A stretch of 64,000 nt of DNA, taken from NCBI GenBank assembly GCA_037074705.1, contig CM073591.1, positions 90,748,032 to 90,812,031 of the forward strand. Direction: 5' to 3'. The translations under genes and the position numbers were made by a program. The notes beneath the pieces are model-generated. The model was given only the letters and a program-made list of their open reading frames with translations, did not search any database and had not been told where the DNA came from. Source of the stretch: Zhengitettix transpicula. Lineage: Eukaryota > Arthropoda > Insecta > Orthoptera > Tetrigidae. Positions 1-11,010 of this stretch are shown piece after piece. Positions within the stretch are counted from its first letter, which is position 1; each line of letters opens with the position of its first letter.

Positions 1-899
1 CATTGTTGACTTTTCGACAAAGCAAAGTGAGCAAACATATACAGTGCTACCCCAATCCCTTTCAATTATTAGTAAAAAAAATACAATCTCAAATTATCAA
101 GGATTGGTTGGAAGTAGTAGTGGCGACCAGCAGATATTAACTTAAATTACTTCTGGTCCTGGTTGCGAGGGGACTTCATCAAAATAAAGAATTCGAGTTT
201 CTATAATAAATGAAGACGTATATTTCGTCCCTTTCTACCCGCTTCTTGATTATTATAAGTGTTGAGCAATGATGAAGTATTAGACAACAAAGGCTTCCCG
301 GTGTAATTGATGAATAAACATATCTCAGTATTTTTCGATAATAGAAAAATTAAATCATATTGAACAGTTCTAATTAACAATAAGTACTGTCGCTTTTAAT
401 TCAATTAACGACAAGTTGTAAATTCGCGACTTCTTTATTGGTTTCATGATGCTAGTGATTCTACCGAATAGGGTTTGACAACTTATTCTGTCACTTGATA
501 ATTACGGTATTCGTGTTATTTTTAAATCTTACAACGGAACTAACTCAATTTCAATACTGTCTCTCTTTGAGCGAGGGGCTAATAATAATTGTGTAGACTT
601 GATCTCTTCATACAGCTTTATCAGTAGTTTCTTTACAAACCCACAGTTTACAAAACTGCTCTTTGAAAATAAACAAAGATATCCGCTGAACAAAGTAATA
701 TATTCCACATAAAAAGAAAGTATACAATTTTTAAATAACCTTCTCAGAGAACATGCTCAGTATCAGTTGGCGAACGTCATCACACCTCAAGTTATGCAAA
801 AGTCTCCCGCCACTCACAGAAAGATTGGATTTGGTGACCGAAAAATATTTTGCGGTTCACAAGAATTTAAACCAACTCAAAAATATTGAAGACAAAATT

Positions 900-1015
900 A
901 ACATTTTGGATACATATAATGTAGTTAACAATTTAGTTCTTGTTATATCGGTCAAACGAAACGGTCTTTGAAAAGCCAAATTAAAGAACAAGAAACCAAT
1001 CTTAAGTTCGACATT
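900..1015 (+). pseudogene. Penelope-like element GIY-YIG endonuclease remnant
   Basis: From about position 941 one frame reads CYIGQTKRSL followed by KSQIKEQ. This is the core of the GIY-YIG endonuclease domain at the C-terminus of Penelope-like retroelements (Y-x-GQT-x-R-SL-K-x-R-x-x-EH). Upstream bases 530-900 are AT-rich and may be decayed PLE sequence, but no reverse transcriptase motif is readable. The remnant is too short and interrupted to be functional. The family call rests on the motif only. Confidence 0.55.
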
Positions 1016-1616
1016 CAAAATTATTAAGTCCTATCCAAACGCACATATTTAAATAGCTACAATTTCGATGGGTAAAATGATGAAATTTTTGGAAAAGGAA
1101 TGTAGATATTATTATACTTATCTGACTTACTTTAAATAAATGAAAAAAATACATCAGCAAATTAATCAGAAATTTAGTATTAAAAATGTATAACATTATA
1201 ATAAATTATACACTACGTTTCATCCCTAAATTTTTTAGACATCTTCAGGAGTAAATTTCTATTAACTGATAAATTCGTAATAATTAATTACATAAAATAC
1301 GATGAACTTGAATTTCGAAGAAATTTTAAATTAATTAGAATAAATAAGTAGACAAATAACAGACAAAACTAAGTGCGAAGAAAATAAACGTTTCTTGAAT
1401 CCTTGTTCCTTTCGTCAGGTGATTCAAGAAATGCACGAGTCGTGTGTACGACACACCACACGAACCAGGTGGCGAACACAAAGGTGTAGCGTATATTATA
1501 AATTTTTCACAATAATGTAGATATTTTTAAGACTGATGAGCGAAATGTTGCATATAAGATCCCATAATTTGGCTATTAATGTGAAAAATGGTACTAATAT
1601 CATATAAATAAAAATG

Positions 1617-3310
1617 AGTGTGTGTGTATGTATGTATGTTTATTTGTTCCGCATACAAATCTACACCCGTGGAGAAAATTTAACCAAATTTCTTACACGT
1701 GTTTTTACACCAGGAAAAAAACACTGTCGGTGTGGGACACGTCTACAACCCCCAGGAGCTAAAACGGCGGATATTAGAGCCGGATAAAAAAATTTCCGTG
1801 TCAAAGAGATTCATAGTGTTTGTAACGATGTAATGGGTGTATATATTCAACCCCTAACCGCATGGGAAAGGAGCTCCCTCAGAGGTGAGGGTGGAGATGC
1901 TTTTCAGGAAAATAACGCGAATACAACCGAGATTGGAGTCAAATACAAGTTTATGGATGACACTGAGTTTAATTATGACATTCAACTTGGCATATAACCC
2001 CCAGGGGCAGAGGTGGGTAGGGTGGAAATTTTGGAACATGCAAACACGACAGTTATATGCGTTGAATAAAAAATTTTCAGGTTTAATTATATATATTGTA
2101 TTTCTACTCATGTTGTTTGTGTATAAATTCAACCCCTTTCGGCATGGCAGTGGTACATCCGTAAGGGTTGGGGGTGGAGTGGCATTACATCAAAATAACG
2201 CAAACTCATTCGAATTTGGACTCGAATCCGGGGTTATATTTATCACTGTGTTTAATTATGACATACATCTTACAGTTTAACTCGTCCAAGCGGGGGTGGA
2301 CGGTGGTTAAAATTTTCAAAATCTTAACCAGTCGATATTTGCGTCAAATAAATATTTTTCTGGTTCACTGAGATTTATAATTTCCTCTTCATGTTCCATA
2401 TATTTAATATTAACCTCTTTCGGGATTTGGAGTGGAGCACCCATAAGATTGGACACGAATCCAGGGTTACGGTTGTGAGTGAGTTTAATTATGATATTCA
2501 AATTGCCGTTTAAGTCCTCCAATCAGGGGTGGTTAGGGGTGGAAATTTTCAAACATGCTAACACGGCCGATATTTGAGTCGGATAAAAATTTTCAGGGTA
2601 AAAGTAATTAATAGTGTTTGTACCAATGAATATGAGTACAATTTCAACCTTTTACGGCATGGGAAAGGAGCACCCATAGGGTGGGGTGGAGGGCCGATAC
2701 TAAGAAAATAACTTGAATATAACCCAGACTGGATTCAAAACTTAAGTTATGGATAACGCTGAATTTAAATATGACATTCAACTAGCAATTAACCTCCCAG
2801 GGGCGAGTGTGGAGATTGTCAAACATGTTAATCTACCGATTTTTGCGACGACTAAATATTTTTCGGGAACATGCTAATATTTAGGCAGATAAATATTTTT
2901 AGGGATCGCAGAGATACATAGTGTTTCAACCGATGTTATCTAAGTATAATTGCAACCCCTTACAGCACGGGAAATGAGCACTCTTAGGGGTGCAGGTGGA
3001 CGGGCGTTACAAATAAATAAAACCGAGATTACAGACACATCCGGGGTTCTGGATGTCACTGAGTTTATTTATGACATTTAATTGAAGTGGTGGAGCTGTA
3101 TGGGGGTGGAATTATTGAAACAAGAAATAACGACCGATATTAAAATTCAATAAATATTTTCCAGGGGTAATTAGATTTATAGTATTTGTACCTATGTTAT
3201 GTGTGTAAAATTTCAACCCCTCTTGCGGGGACTCACAAGAAAATAACGTAAAAACAACCGAGATTCGAGTCTAATGGAAGGTAATGGATATCGCTGAGTT
3301 TATTTATGAC
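1617..3310 (+). repeat. Diverged tandem repeat block, unit about 240-310 bp
   Basis: A recurring unit starts with a phrase like TTCAACCCCTTTCGGCATGG, followed by a purine-rich GGGGTGGA stretch, AAAATAACG, CCGAGATT-GGA-TC, a phrase like GAGTTTAATTATGACATTCA, a second G-rich stretch, and CCGATATT near AAATATTTTTC. Unit starts lie near 1840, 2118, 2396, 2632, 2942 and 3205. The block opens with a GTGT/GTAT microsatellite at 1617-1645. The same unit appears reversed at 23.7-24.9 kb and as a short piece at 7.74-7.86 kb, so it belongs to a dispersed element rather than a centromeric satellite. Short reading frames here are repeat artefacts. Confidence 0.75.
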
Positions 3311-3900
3311 AATCTGTACTACAGCAATGATTTTCCCCTTCTTACGGACACAGTCACTGTGATTTCTTGGATCTTGCGAGGGGGCTGGACTTTTTGGAGG
3401 ATCTAGAGGAGCTGTAGACTATCAGATCTGCCAACTTCCTGCGAAGGACAGCCTTATCAGCTATCCTACACCTACACTCTGGTCATCCTCCGAGAGAGCA
3501 ACTTTACCGCCAAGGACGGACCAGTCGACCCAGGATCCAAAAACAATTAATAAATATCTTTACTCACTATTAACAACTCTACGTTTCAAATTCCATTATT
3601 TTCCGTTTCAAATTCCATTATTTTACTATAAAATAAGTATATCAATATTTTAAAATGATGAATAGTAGGATATTAAAAATTATATGGCCCGCAAGAGGAG
3701 AAGATCAAAATCTGATCAGGATAAAAACTTAATTAAACAGATAAGTTGAAATACTGAAGGTGATACAGATTTTCATAAAAGCAGAGACTTAATAAAACCA
3801 AATTAATGAATAAGAAAGATAGCCAATACTGTAACGCGCGTATTTTTATTTAATTTTGTTTTTATTTTCGGAAATGTTGTTTGCTGTAGTTTGGACGATT
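3311..3900. other. No gene recognised
   Basis: The stretch contains a GC-richer patch at about 3330-3540 with no conserved coding motif, then AT-rich DNA. Around 3805-3825 there is a phrase (GATAGCCAATACTG) that matches the outer end of the palindromic repeat family at 55.5 and 57.4 kb. It is probably decayed repeat. Confidence 0.4.
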
Positions 3901-3924
3901 CTTTTGTTTCCCAATTCGAGACGC

Positions 3925-4200
3925 CGACCTGTCGCGTCTCTGGTAGCCGCACGTGGCTATTTTAATACCAGGATAGTGTACATCGGCCCATAGGAAAATC
4001 CCATGCGGCTAAGAACAACAAAAGCCCGTGACGCTAAGGGCGAGAAAACGTCCAGCTCCGGGGTAGGAGAAGAGATTTTAAGAAGGGTTGCAATAAAGAC
4101 ATTGAGGAGAACAGTTGAAATACAGACGTCGAGGAGAGTGTTGGAAGGATGTGGAAAGAGTTGGCAGAAAGAACGTTTGGTGATAGGATCCAGAAGTGTA
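3925..4200 (+). repeat. Interspersed repeat E1, copy 1
   Basis: The segment with CGGCCCATAGGAAAATCC, GGCTAAGAACAAC, GACGCTAAGGGCG and GAAAACGTCC, followed by spaced GACGTTGAGGAGA-like phrases, has a clear reverse-complement counterpart at 59020-59290. The two are diverged but collinear. In the second location the sequence abuts a jockey reverse transcriptase fragment, so E1 may be part of, or a hitchhiker on, a non-LTR element. An open frame on the minus strand (3957-4346) crosses it but resembles no family I know and is not called as a gene. Confidence 0.5.
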
Positions 4201-4920
4201 TGCTTATCCAAGTACGGGAAAAGCATATAGTAAATACATCTGCCCATCAACTGGTTGTACGAGGTCATCAGCCGAATATTGGAGAACAAGGACCGAGACG
4301 CTCCATCCAGATGCAGATGCAGTAAGGGAAAATCCGGGATCTCCAACTACAGCGGACAACAGAACACAGGAATAGGCATTACGTATTTGGTGCAGGCAGC
4401 TAATCTCTGCTACGTAATCCACACATGCCCCAGATCAGAGTTTTCTTTTTTCTTTCATGCTATACTAATAAAACAATTTCAAATGGTCAATAATTTTTTG
4501 CATTAATATAAAATACCCAGCCCAATAAAATAATTCATTACAATACAGACAAAAAAGGGTAATATAAAATTAATTATATATAATATATTAATTAATAATA
4601 TAGAATTAAAAGGACTGCAATACTGATATGAATTAGTGGTGACAGGCAGAAATAAAATAGCCAACTGAAAAGCAAATAAAAGCGAATTATTTAATAATTT
4701 TGTTGTATGGCAGACGAGAAAGAAACAGCTCTTAAATAAAACAAAAATTACAGGCTCATGTCAGAGATGATTCACATTAAATCAAATATCACACAGTAAT
4801 TAATGTACAAAGAGATACTGTGAAACTCGGCAATTGCTGCGATCCCTTATTGTTACGCTAAACTTTGTTTTTCTCATTGTCGTTACTTCCTTATTATCTG
4901 CTTTCCCTTTGTCGTTGCGT

Positions 4921-5057
4921 TTTCGTCGCTTTTGAGTGTTGTCAACTGATGCGTGCAGTTGTGTCGCTCTAGGCTCTTCTTAGCACCTGACGAAAGGAAC
5001 AAGGATCCCAGAAATGATGTTGTGTGGTATTTATATTACCCTTTAATGTCTGAATTG
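4921..5057 (+). repeat. Half copy of a palindromic (foldback) repeat
   Basis: The sequence GTGCAGTTGTGTCGCTCT, AGGCTCTT, AGCACCTGACGAAAGGAAC, GATCCCAGAAATG and TGTGTGGTATTTATATTA is one arm of the palindromic family seen complete at 55511-55800 and 57355-57575. Only the right-hand arm is present here. Other half copies occur near 1390-1450 and 14295-14375. Confidence 0.6.
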
Positions 5058-5289
5058 ATTACCTTTCTTATTCATTATTACGTAAATTTTTTTCAGTTTA
5101 AAACCAAATTAATATATAAATTAATCAAGAGGGAAACCAGTTTAGCTTAAAAGAAAAATTGTAATAGAAGTTACAGGGTTTAGGAAACAATAACCCATTT
5201 ACGATTAACATTTTTATATTTAAAAAAATTAAGCTGTCGAACCAGACATATATTGTAATACCAATTAAACAAGCCATTAATTGTTTTAA

Positions 5290-6110
5290 TATAATTAAAT
5301 TGTTAGCGGTACGAATGCGTAAAGGCGATAATCAAGGCGGGTTTTTTCCTTTGTTTAACAATAGAAACTGAAAAACCGCGCGCTTAGAGAACTGAATAGC
5401 GCTTGGAGAACGACAGTCTGGAATCGGCGATGAAAGGTGGAGTCTAAAATCTGCGTACGGGAGATGAAACAGTTAAAAGTGGACGGAGAGATATAATACA
5501 GTTCAGTTCACTTAGAGCAACAAACAGTAAAGTCTGCAGATATAAAGTACGAATGGCGAGATCCCGTATTTTTACATGAAAGCAAGCAAATATTTTACGG
5601 AGAGATTTACATAATAATTTGCACACGGTGAAGCAAATGGTTACTTCACGCTGATTGAACAATTTTCGTATAGATGAGACCGGCATCCACTAGCTGACCA
5701 AAGGGGGCGGCTCATCCGAGGTTCCGGATAGCAAAGGACTAGTATTTCAATCGTGTGTATTAAGAATCTCAATGAAGTGTAGAGTCAGTGTAAAAATAGC
5801 CTTTTAGTGTGGTAGTTTTCAATATACAAGAGAGAGATCTGGTACCAAACAGACGGTCCGTGAGTAACCAAAACTTTGATATAAATTTGTAAACTATAAT
5901 TGAAAAGGTATAGTCAGATTTCGTTCAGTTTTCTTTTCACTTATCTTCATATTGTTTTAGGTCAACTTCTTATATTTGAATTGTTAATTGTCAGTTTATA
6001 CATTGCTTTTGTTCTAATTATCAAACCCAGTAGAGACCCTGAGATATAGCGATCCGACGTGTTCGATTGTAATGATATAAGAATTGTATTTTCATAAATG
6101 CCACGAATTA
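5290..6110 (+). other. LTR-like regulatory block, candidate solo LTR
   Basis: The region is richer in GC and in GGAGA/GAAG purine motifs than its surroundings and contains ATCAAACCCAGT at about 6021-6032, a phrase repeated at 58669-58680 near the end of a similar purine-rich block. The composition, the lack of coding motifs and the shared terminal phrase suggest LTR or 5' leader sequence of one LTR-retroelement family. No exact TG...CA ends or target duplications were found, so this is inference. Confidence 0.3.
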
Positions 6111-6260
6111 ATAAATGAAAAACTTAAGTATTTGTTGTAAACTGGATGAAATTCGGCGTGCAAAATAGATCTTATACAATGTAAATTTATCAACAATAAA
6201 TTTTTAAATATAAATAAAATTTCGTTAATTGATTCATTAATTAACCCTAACAAGTTGGCT

Positions 6261-6353
6261 ATTACATAAATGGCTTCACCAAAGTGGGGCAAATTAATAG
6301 TTAACCTTGTTATTTATTACATAAATGGCTTCACCAACGTGGAGCAAATTAAT
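6261..6353 (+). repeat. Two-copy tandem repeat, period 55 bp
   Basis: A 38-bp core running from ATTACATAAATGGCTTCACC to GCAAATTAAT occurs at 6261-6298 and again at 6316-6353, with only a couple of substitutions. It follows the LTR-like block. No protein motif is present. Confidence 0.8.
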
Positions 6354-6956
6354 CGTCACTCTTATGATTATTACAATATATTTTTAAAAACCTGTGTAAC
6401 TATGATGTTTTGATTTGTATAAATATTCTTTATTTATTTTAAATGGATTAATTTATTTTGTTTTTCTGCAAATTGTCAGCTCTTCATACTGAAATATTAG
6501 TCATATACTTTATTTTCACGTCTGTTTTTAACAATGAACATCCTTAACAGCCATTAACAGACGATTTTTATAATTTAAAATAATTATTATGCATAAAATC
6601 TTTAATTAACAACACAGAAAACGTTTCTGTACATATTTTGTAACACCGTCAGGCTGTCTGAGTGAAGGAAAGGTTTTTGTTTTGATGTTTTCAACGTTTG
6701 CTCAGTTTTGATTTGATTTTATGATCGTTGAATATATCTGCTTGGTCACAGTGTAATTAATCTCGAATTTAAATATAGATACATTATATGTGACATATTG
6801 GTAAATTATGATATCGTCTGCTAATATAACAATTTATATGTTAAATAAATTTTTCACGGTTACGCACCACGCGCAGATTTCTCGACGTTGACGTTTCTGC
6901 GGGTCGTTCTCCACCGCTGCCTTCAAGACTGTGTGGCGCTGCGTGACGTGTACGAT

Positions 6957-6966
6957 CTATATATAG
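6957..6966 (-). promoter_or_regulatory. TATA-like box of the left promoter module
   Basis: CTATATATAG lies downstream, on the minus strand, of a CCAAT box (plus-strand ATTGG at 6988-6992) and upstream of a CACACAGTCT initiator-like sequence. The order and spacing are those of a Pol II core promoter. Activity is inferred only. Confidence 0.4.
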
Positions 6967-7100
6967 TGTCGGACATGCTGCGACCTGATTGGCCGCTGAG
7001 GATCGCCTGACCACAGCGTCAAGGACACATGTTTTTCCATGTCGCGTAGTAAATGTCAGGCGATCCTCAACGGCCAATCAGGTCGCAGCATGTCCGACCA

Positions 7101-7109
7101 CTATAAATA
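7101..7109 (+). promoter_or_regulatory. TATA box of the right promoter module
   Basis: CTATAAATA follows CCAAT at 7074-7078 and precedes the CACACAGTCT initiator-like phrase by roughly 30 bases. It mirrors the left arm, so transcription from the two modules would diverge. Confidence 0.45.
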
Positions 7110-7220
7110 CCATTCGCAGACGTCACGCAGCGCCACACAGTCTGAAGACAGCCGTGGATAACGACCGGCAGAAACATCAATATAGAGAAATCTTAACCTG
7201 GTGCGTAACCGTGAAAAATT

Positions 7221-7740
7221 AGTTAATAATTTACACCGGGAGAGCTGCCTTTCTTATTAAAATTATTTCCGTTGTAAGAGTCTGTGAGTTATTTAGGAAG
7301 TTAAATTTAACAGTTATTTTATTTAAGATGCATATATTTAAAATGAAAACAAGAAATGCACGTGAATATTGGAAACTGGGCGAAAATTGCATTAGACACC
7401 TACTTTTTTCTTCATATTATAGAAAACCATTTAATTGTGTTTATGGGACTTTATATGAAAACTTATGGAACGAATAAAAAAATGATTGACTATAATTTTA
7501 CATTTGTAATTATTGTAAGTATAGTACATATTGACTTAAAAAAATAATTACAGAATACAAAGAAGATGAATATCGGAACGCCAAAATCATTCCTCTTAAA
7601 AATAATTGATTTGCAGAAAAATAAATAAAATTAAACAAAAAGTTTTTAATTGAAATAAAAATTAATTATTCAATTTCGAAAATTACTAAATTAAGTACCA
7701 CATTTTTAAATTTAACTTAGTGATTTTTCAAACAATGCAA
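7221..7740. other. No gene recognised
   Basis: AT-rich sequence with no conserved coding motif; the open frame at 7356-7547 has no recognisable domain. Confidence 0.4.
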
Positions 7741-7862
7741 TCTGGCCTATAACACATTTAGGGATAGAGGTCGAGTTGCGTTACATAAAAATAACGAAAA
7801 AAATCGGGGGGGGGGGGTTATGGATAAATGACATCTCAGGCAACGCCGGGCACCCAGCTAGT
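7741..7862 (+). repeat. Terminal fragment of the 1.6-3.3 kb repeat family
   Basis: TATAACACATTTAGGG, GTTGCGTTACATAAAAATAACG and GGTTATGGATAAATGAC are one partial unit of the diverged tandem family. It runs directly into CAACGCCGGGCACCCAGCTAGT. The reversed copy near 23740 begins with the complementary phrase GTGTCCAGCATTGCCTGGG, so this is probably the true end of the mobile element. The short GGG-CCC stem next to CTAG resembles a Helitron 3' end, but this is weak. A run of 12 G (7806-7817) sits inside. Confidence 0.6.
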
Positions 7863-8905
7863 TTTAAATAAAATTTATAAAGCGATTTTCATAATTTAAT
7901 AAGTAAATAATTTTTTATTAGTTTTATTGTTAATATTTACAACAATGCTTATATAATTATTTAAAACACATTGGTATGCTCATTTTGGTTACAATAGGCA
8001 TGGTTGAGAATTAGAAATACTAATAAAAATTATTTATACATATCTGGCAAATATTTATGATTCTTTTGCAATGTAAATAAACAAAGTGAAATCAGAGAAA
8101 ATAAAACAAAATAAAATATTGTCTGAACTAGAACCAGAAGACGTCAGACTAAAAAAAAGAAATTAAAAAAAAAACTATATGGGTCGGGCAGGTGGCTGGA
8201 TAAGAGACGTCTGACGTGTCGTCCGAGAAGATGCTCGAATCGTCGAGTCCAGGGGTAGACCACACGGCCCCTATCCATAAAAGTGGCAGCAGTGCTTCTA
8301 GTCCCACATATGTGGATAACAGTCTTATTGCTTCCAGTAGTCAGGCGTCGGATATGTATGCGAGAGGAGCATTGAACTGTTACTATTATAAGTTGATGCT
8401 GAAGTCCTACTAACAAGAGAACTGTAAGGACACCCCAATGGCTCGGCATGAAAAGAGGTGTAGGTAAACCGTGTGATAACAGTCGCTTGAGGTGTCGCCC
8501 CCATGAGCTGCTCATGGTAGATGTATCCGAAACGGGACCCAGGGCAGATAACACAGCGTTTAGTCCTTAAACTAATTGCATTGCTTCCAATCCAACGTAC
8601 AAGGGTAATGGTCTTAGTGCTTCCAGAATTCATGTATGGTAAAGCACCCTCAAGCGTCACTATTTTCAAATTTAGGAGGAATTCCACAAAAAATAGCACG
8701 CTGAGAGAAGCATTCCCGTGATTGCTTTCGTGGGTGGAAAGGAGGGCACGTAGAATTCTTAAAGGAGTTTCTGAGAAGCTCCCATCCTGTGGAGCCAGTA
8801 GGTGGACACTATGACTAAAGGCGGACGTCGAGCCTTCAGGGACGTTGAAGGTGACCCAAACTCAAGATGTCATTTCAAAAGTAATCGACACAGAATAACA
8901 GGAGT
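7863..8905. other. No gene recognised, probable old repeat
   Basis: AT-rich to 8140, then a more GC-balanced stretch (8200-8880) with open frames on both strands that match no family. Two loosely similar segments (about 8296 and 8581, both containing GTCTTA-TGCTTCCAG) hint at internal duplication. Confidence 0.4.
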
Positions 8906-9341
8906 CCGTTGTTTTTTCGTCGCTATATCAATAATTGTTTGCGAGTTATATCGGCATTTTTAAAACACGTTATTCAGACGCTATGTGATTAAACAAGATG
9001 TTCCTCATGTAATCGGCCACACTGAAGACGATTTCGTTGTGTTTACGTCGCTATCTATAATGGATTGCATAATATAGATTTATTTGACATATGCTATTTA
9101 GACAACATATGCTTATACAAAATTGCTAACCTTACGGCAGCGGAAGGGTAGAACACAATTCCGTTGTTTATTCGTGACTATCGATATCGGATCGCGAGAT
9201 ATATCAACATTATGGATAATCGTTATTTAGACACCATATGCTTGAACAAGATTACGTTTCCTTTGCAATCGGCCACGCTGTAAACGATTCCGATGTTTTC
9301 AATTCGCTACTGATAAAGGTTTGCGAGATATATCGACTTTG
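8906..9341 (+). repeat. Tandem array, period about 128 bp, 3.4 copies
   Basis: Units begin at 8906, 9034, 9161 and 9290 with CCGTTGT or a close variant, then TTCGTCGCTAT, GCGAGATATATC, ATTTAGACACCATATGCTT, AACAAGAT and GCAATCGGCCACGCTGTA-ACGATT. Spacings are 128, 127 and 129 bp. Copies differ at roughly a quarter of positions, so the array is old. It lies just upstream of a possible gypsy primer binding site and could be the U3/LTR repeat of that element, or an independent minisatellite. Confidence 0.8.
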
Positions 9342-9414
9342 TTACCCCACTGTCGTTCAAGTGAACCGATATTTTAGATACAGATAGTTTGCGTTAAGAG
9401 TTTCTTACATATAT

Positions 9415-9438
9415 TGGAGCGCAACAATGGAACTCGAA
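9415..9438 (+). other. Candidate tRNA-Lys-type primer binding site
   Basis: TGGAGCGCAACAATGGAACTCGAA resembles the TGGCGCCC-AACG-GGGGCTCGAA pattern complementary to the 3' end of tRNA-Lys, used as primer by many LTR retroelements. The match is imperfect, with several substitutions and one extra base. Its place between the tandem array and the coding relics of a Ty3/gypsy element supports the reading. Confidence 0.35.
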
Positions 9439-10700
9439 AATCAGGTCTGCGATGCATTTAATTTATATTATGGAGAAGCAAATAGTATCAGAGAATGAAG
9501 AAGGGGATGGTGTAGTGGAGATAGAAGAGCATGTTGAAGAAATGAGGGCGACTATAAGTCAGGAGAAGTGTATTACCCTGAACGATTGGTTCGGTTTAAT
9601 AATTAATAAAATGGAACTATGCAGAAGGTGAAGGATTGAGGAAGGATATTTTAAAATAACTTGATGTGAGAAACATATATGATAAAGTGAATGAAAGAAA
9701 TTAACATAAAGAGAAGCAAGTGAAGGAAAATCTGAAAAAGCAAAAGGATAACATAAGATTGGAGAAGAGAATGGATGAGTCGGAGAAAGGGAGAAGTGGC
9801 GGTAAAGTTAGAAGAAATGTGGACAAAATTTGAAGAGTTAGAGGTTCTGAAAAGCGGGATTGATAGAAGTAGCAAAGGAGACGGAAACATTGGAAAATAA
9901 AATAGAAGAAGGGACTTTGGGAAGAGAAAGAATGGAAGGCAGATGGGAGAATCAATTAGAAAATTGGGATATGAATTTGGCGCGAGAAACAGAATTAATC
10001 AAGAAAAAAACTATAGAAGTAGGATATGGTAGAATAAAGGAATGTAAACATAAAATTGAGGTTATACCACACTCAGTTTTTAAGAGTCAATCATACCACA
10101 TCCCATATTAATTAAGAAATCAAGTAGTGTCGAAAATGTAACAAGAGAGCATTGTAGAGCCCTTACAAGAAGTTTGTGTGATTACAAAGAAAGGCGGATC
10201 TTTGCAAATTAACTGCATTTCAGGTTTACGGTAGGCAGTACCAGTTTACAAGAGTACCTTTTGTTTGAAGATCAGTGGTCAAGGTTTCATAAAGCAATTG
10301 GACAGAGTATTAAATATGGTAAAAGATGATTATTTAACAATTTATGTGGAAGATTTAGTAATTGTCAGTGAAAATTTTGAAGAATGCCTACAGCATTTGG
10401 AACAAACATTTAAGATAATCAATGAAAAATACCTTAGATTGAACTGTAAGAAGACAATGTTGTGTAAAAATGGCTTACTAGTTTTGGGACATATGGTCAG
10501 TGGAGAGGGTGAGACAGTGTCCAAATTTAAGATTTCAAAATCCAGTAAACTTAGATCTTAAGTCAATTTTTGGGATTTTTAAATTACTACAGAAATCACA
10601 TATTGTGTTTTGGCATAGTGATTGAACTACAATCATGGAAATGCTCGAACGGCTTTAATTTCAGAACCATATAATTTGCAAGTAAAATACTACCTTTCCT
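9439..10700 (+). mobile_element. Ty3/gypsy-like retroelement relic (gag-like and RT region)
   Basis: About 9470-10110 is rich in Glu, Lys and Arg codons, as expected for a coiled gag-like region, but has no diagnostic motif. At 10225-10560 the reverse transcriptase core is readable: FTRVPF, a frame change, then YVEDLVIVSEN (counterpart of the Y-x-DD box, here with E for the first D), HLEQTF and the GHMVSGEG tail typical of gypsy RT. The frame decays after 10561. The catalytic substitution, frameshift and stops mark it as dead. A repeat of the 10.7-11.0 kb class truncates it on the right. Confidence 0.7.
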
Positions 10701-11010
10701 CATTATCCAATGTGACTTTGTCACTTAATAATTAAAATCCTTAACATGATATATATATATATATATATGAGGAAGTTCTTCACATTCCCCAGCCAGCTGC
10801 AGCACATGGGATGTATCTCCTATCTTCCTCTGAAGGAAGTGTGTGACACTGCTTGGTCAGCTGGTGCATGTCTTTTCTCCTGAGAAAGGAGGTTAGTGCC
10901 TCTGAAATTTGAAAACTTCCCTCTTTCTTGAGTGCCAACACCAATCTTCAATTTCAGACAAACCACCACCTTTCTTCCCTTTCCATACAAATTATTTTGA
11001 CAATTTCACA
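10701..11010 (+). repeat. SINE tail, TA microsatellite and SINE-like body B
   Basis: The left part (CATTATCCAATGTGACTTTGTCAC) matches the 3' tail of the tRNA-derived SINEs at 20.9 and 39.65 kb. A (TA)n run occupies 10749-10768. The remainder (CCAGCTGCAGCAC, CCTCTGAAATTTGAAAACTTCC, CTTCAATTTCAG, CTTTCCATACAAATTATTTTGACAA) matches repeats at 20.96-21.13, 22.08-22.33 and 62.40-62.55 kb. Confidence 0.65.

Larger units (their letters stand above)
6848..7220. repeat. Large inverted repeat carrying two promoter-like modules
   Basis: Arms 6848-7011 and 7055-7220 are reverse complements with modest divergence and are separated by a 43-bp spacer. Reading outward from the centre, each arm holds GGCGATCCTC, a CCAAT box, TCGCAGCATGTCCGAC, a TATA box, CGCAGCGCCACACAGTCT (a possible initiator) and ends near GTGCGTAACCGTGAAAAAT. 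Homology stops sharply outside the arms. It could be two inverted solo LTRs, a foldback element, or a palindromised promoter fragment. No open frame resembles a known protein. Confidence 0.85.

Noticed and set aside
3957..4346. 129-residue open frame on the minus strand
   Set aside because: It overlaps repeat E1, has no domain, and the second E1 copy at 59 kb does not preserve the frame.
7741..7862. Confident Helitron 3' end
   Set aside because: The hairpin before CTAG is only three base pairs and no rolling-circle replicase was found.
8144..8721. Overlapping open frames on both strands and a loose internal duplication (8296 versus 8581)
   Set aside because: No recognisable domain; similarity between the two segments is only about two thirds over 45 bp.
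10749..10768. Regulatory role for the (TA)n and G/C runs (7806-7817, 49466-49481, 54946-54962)
   Set aside because: Simple repeats of this length are common and nothing around them indicates function; they may also carry sequencing-length errors.
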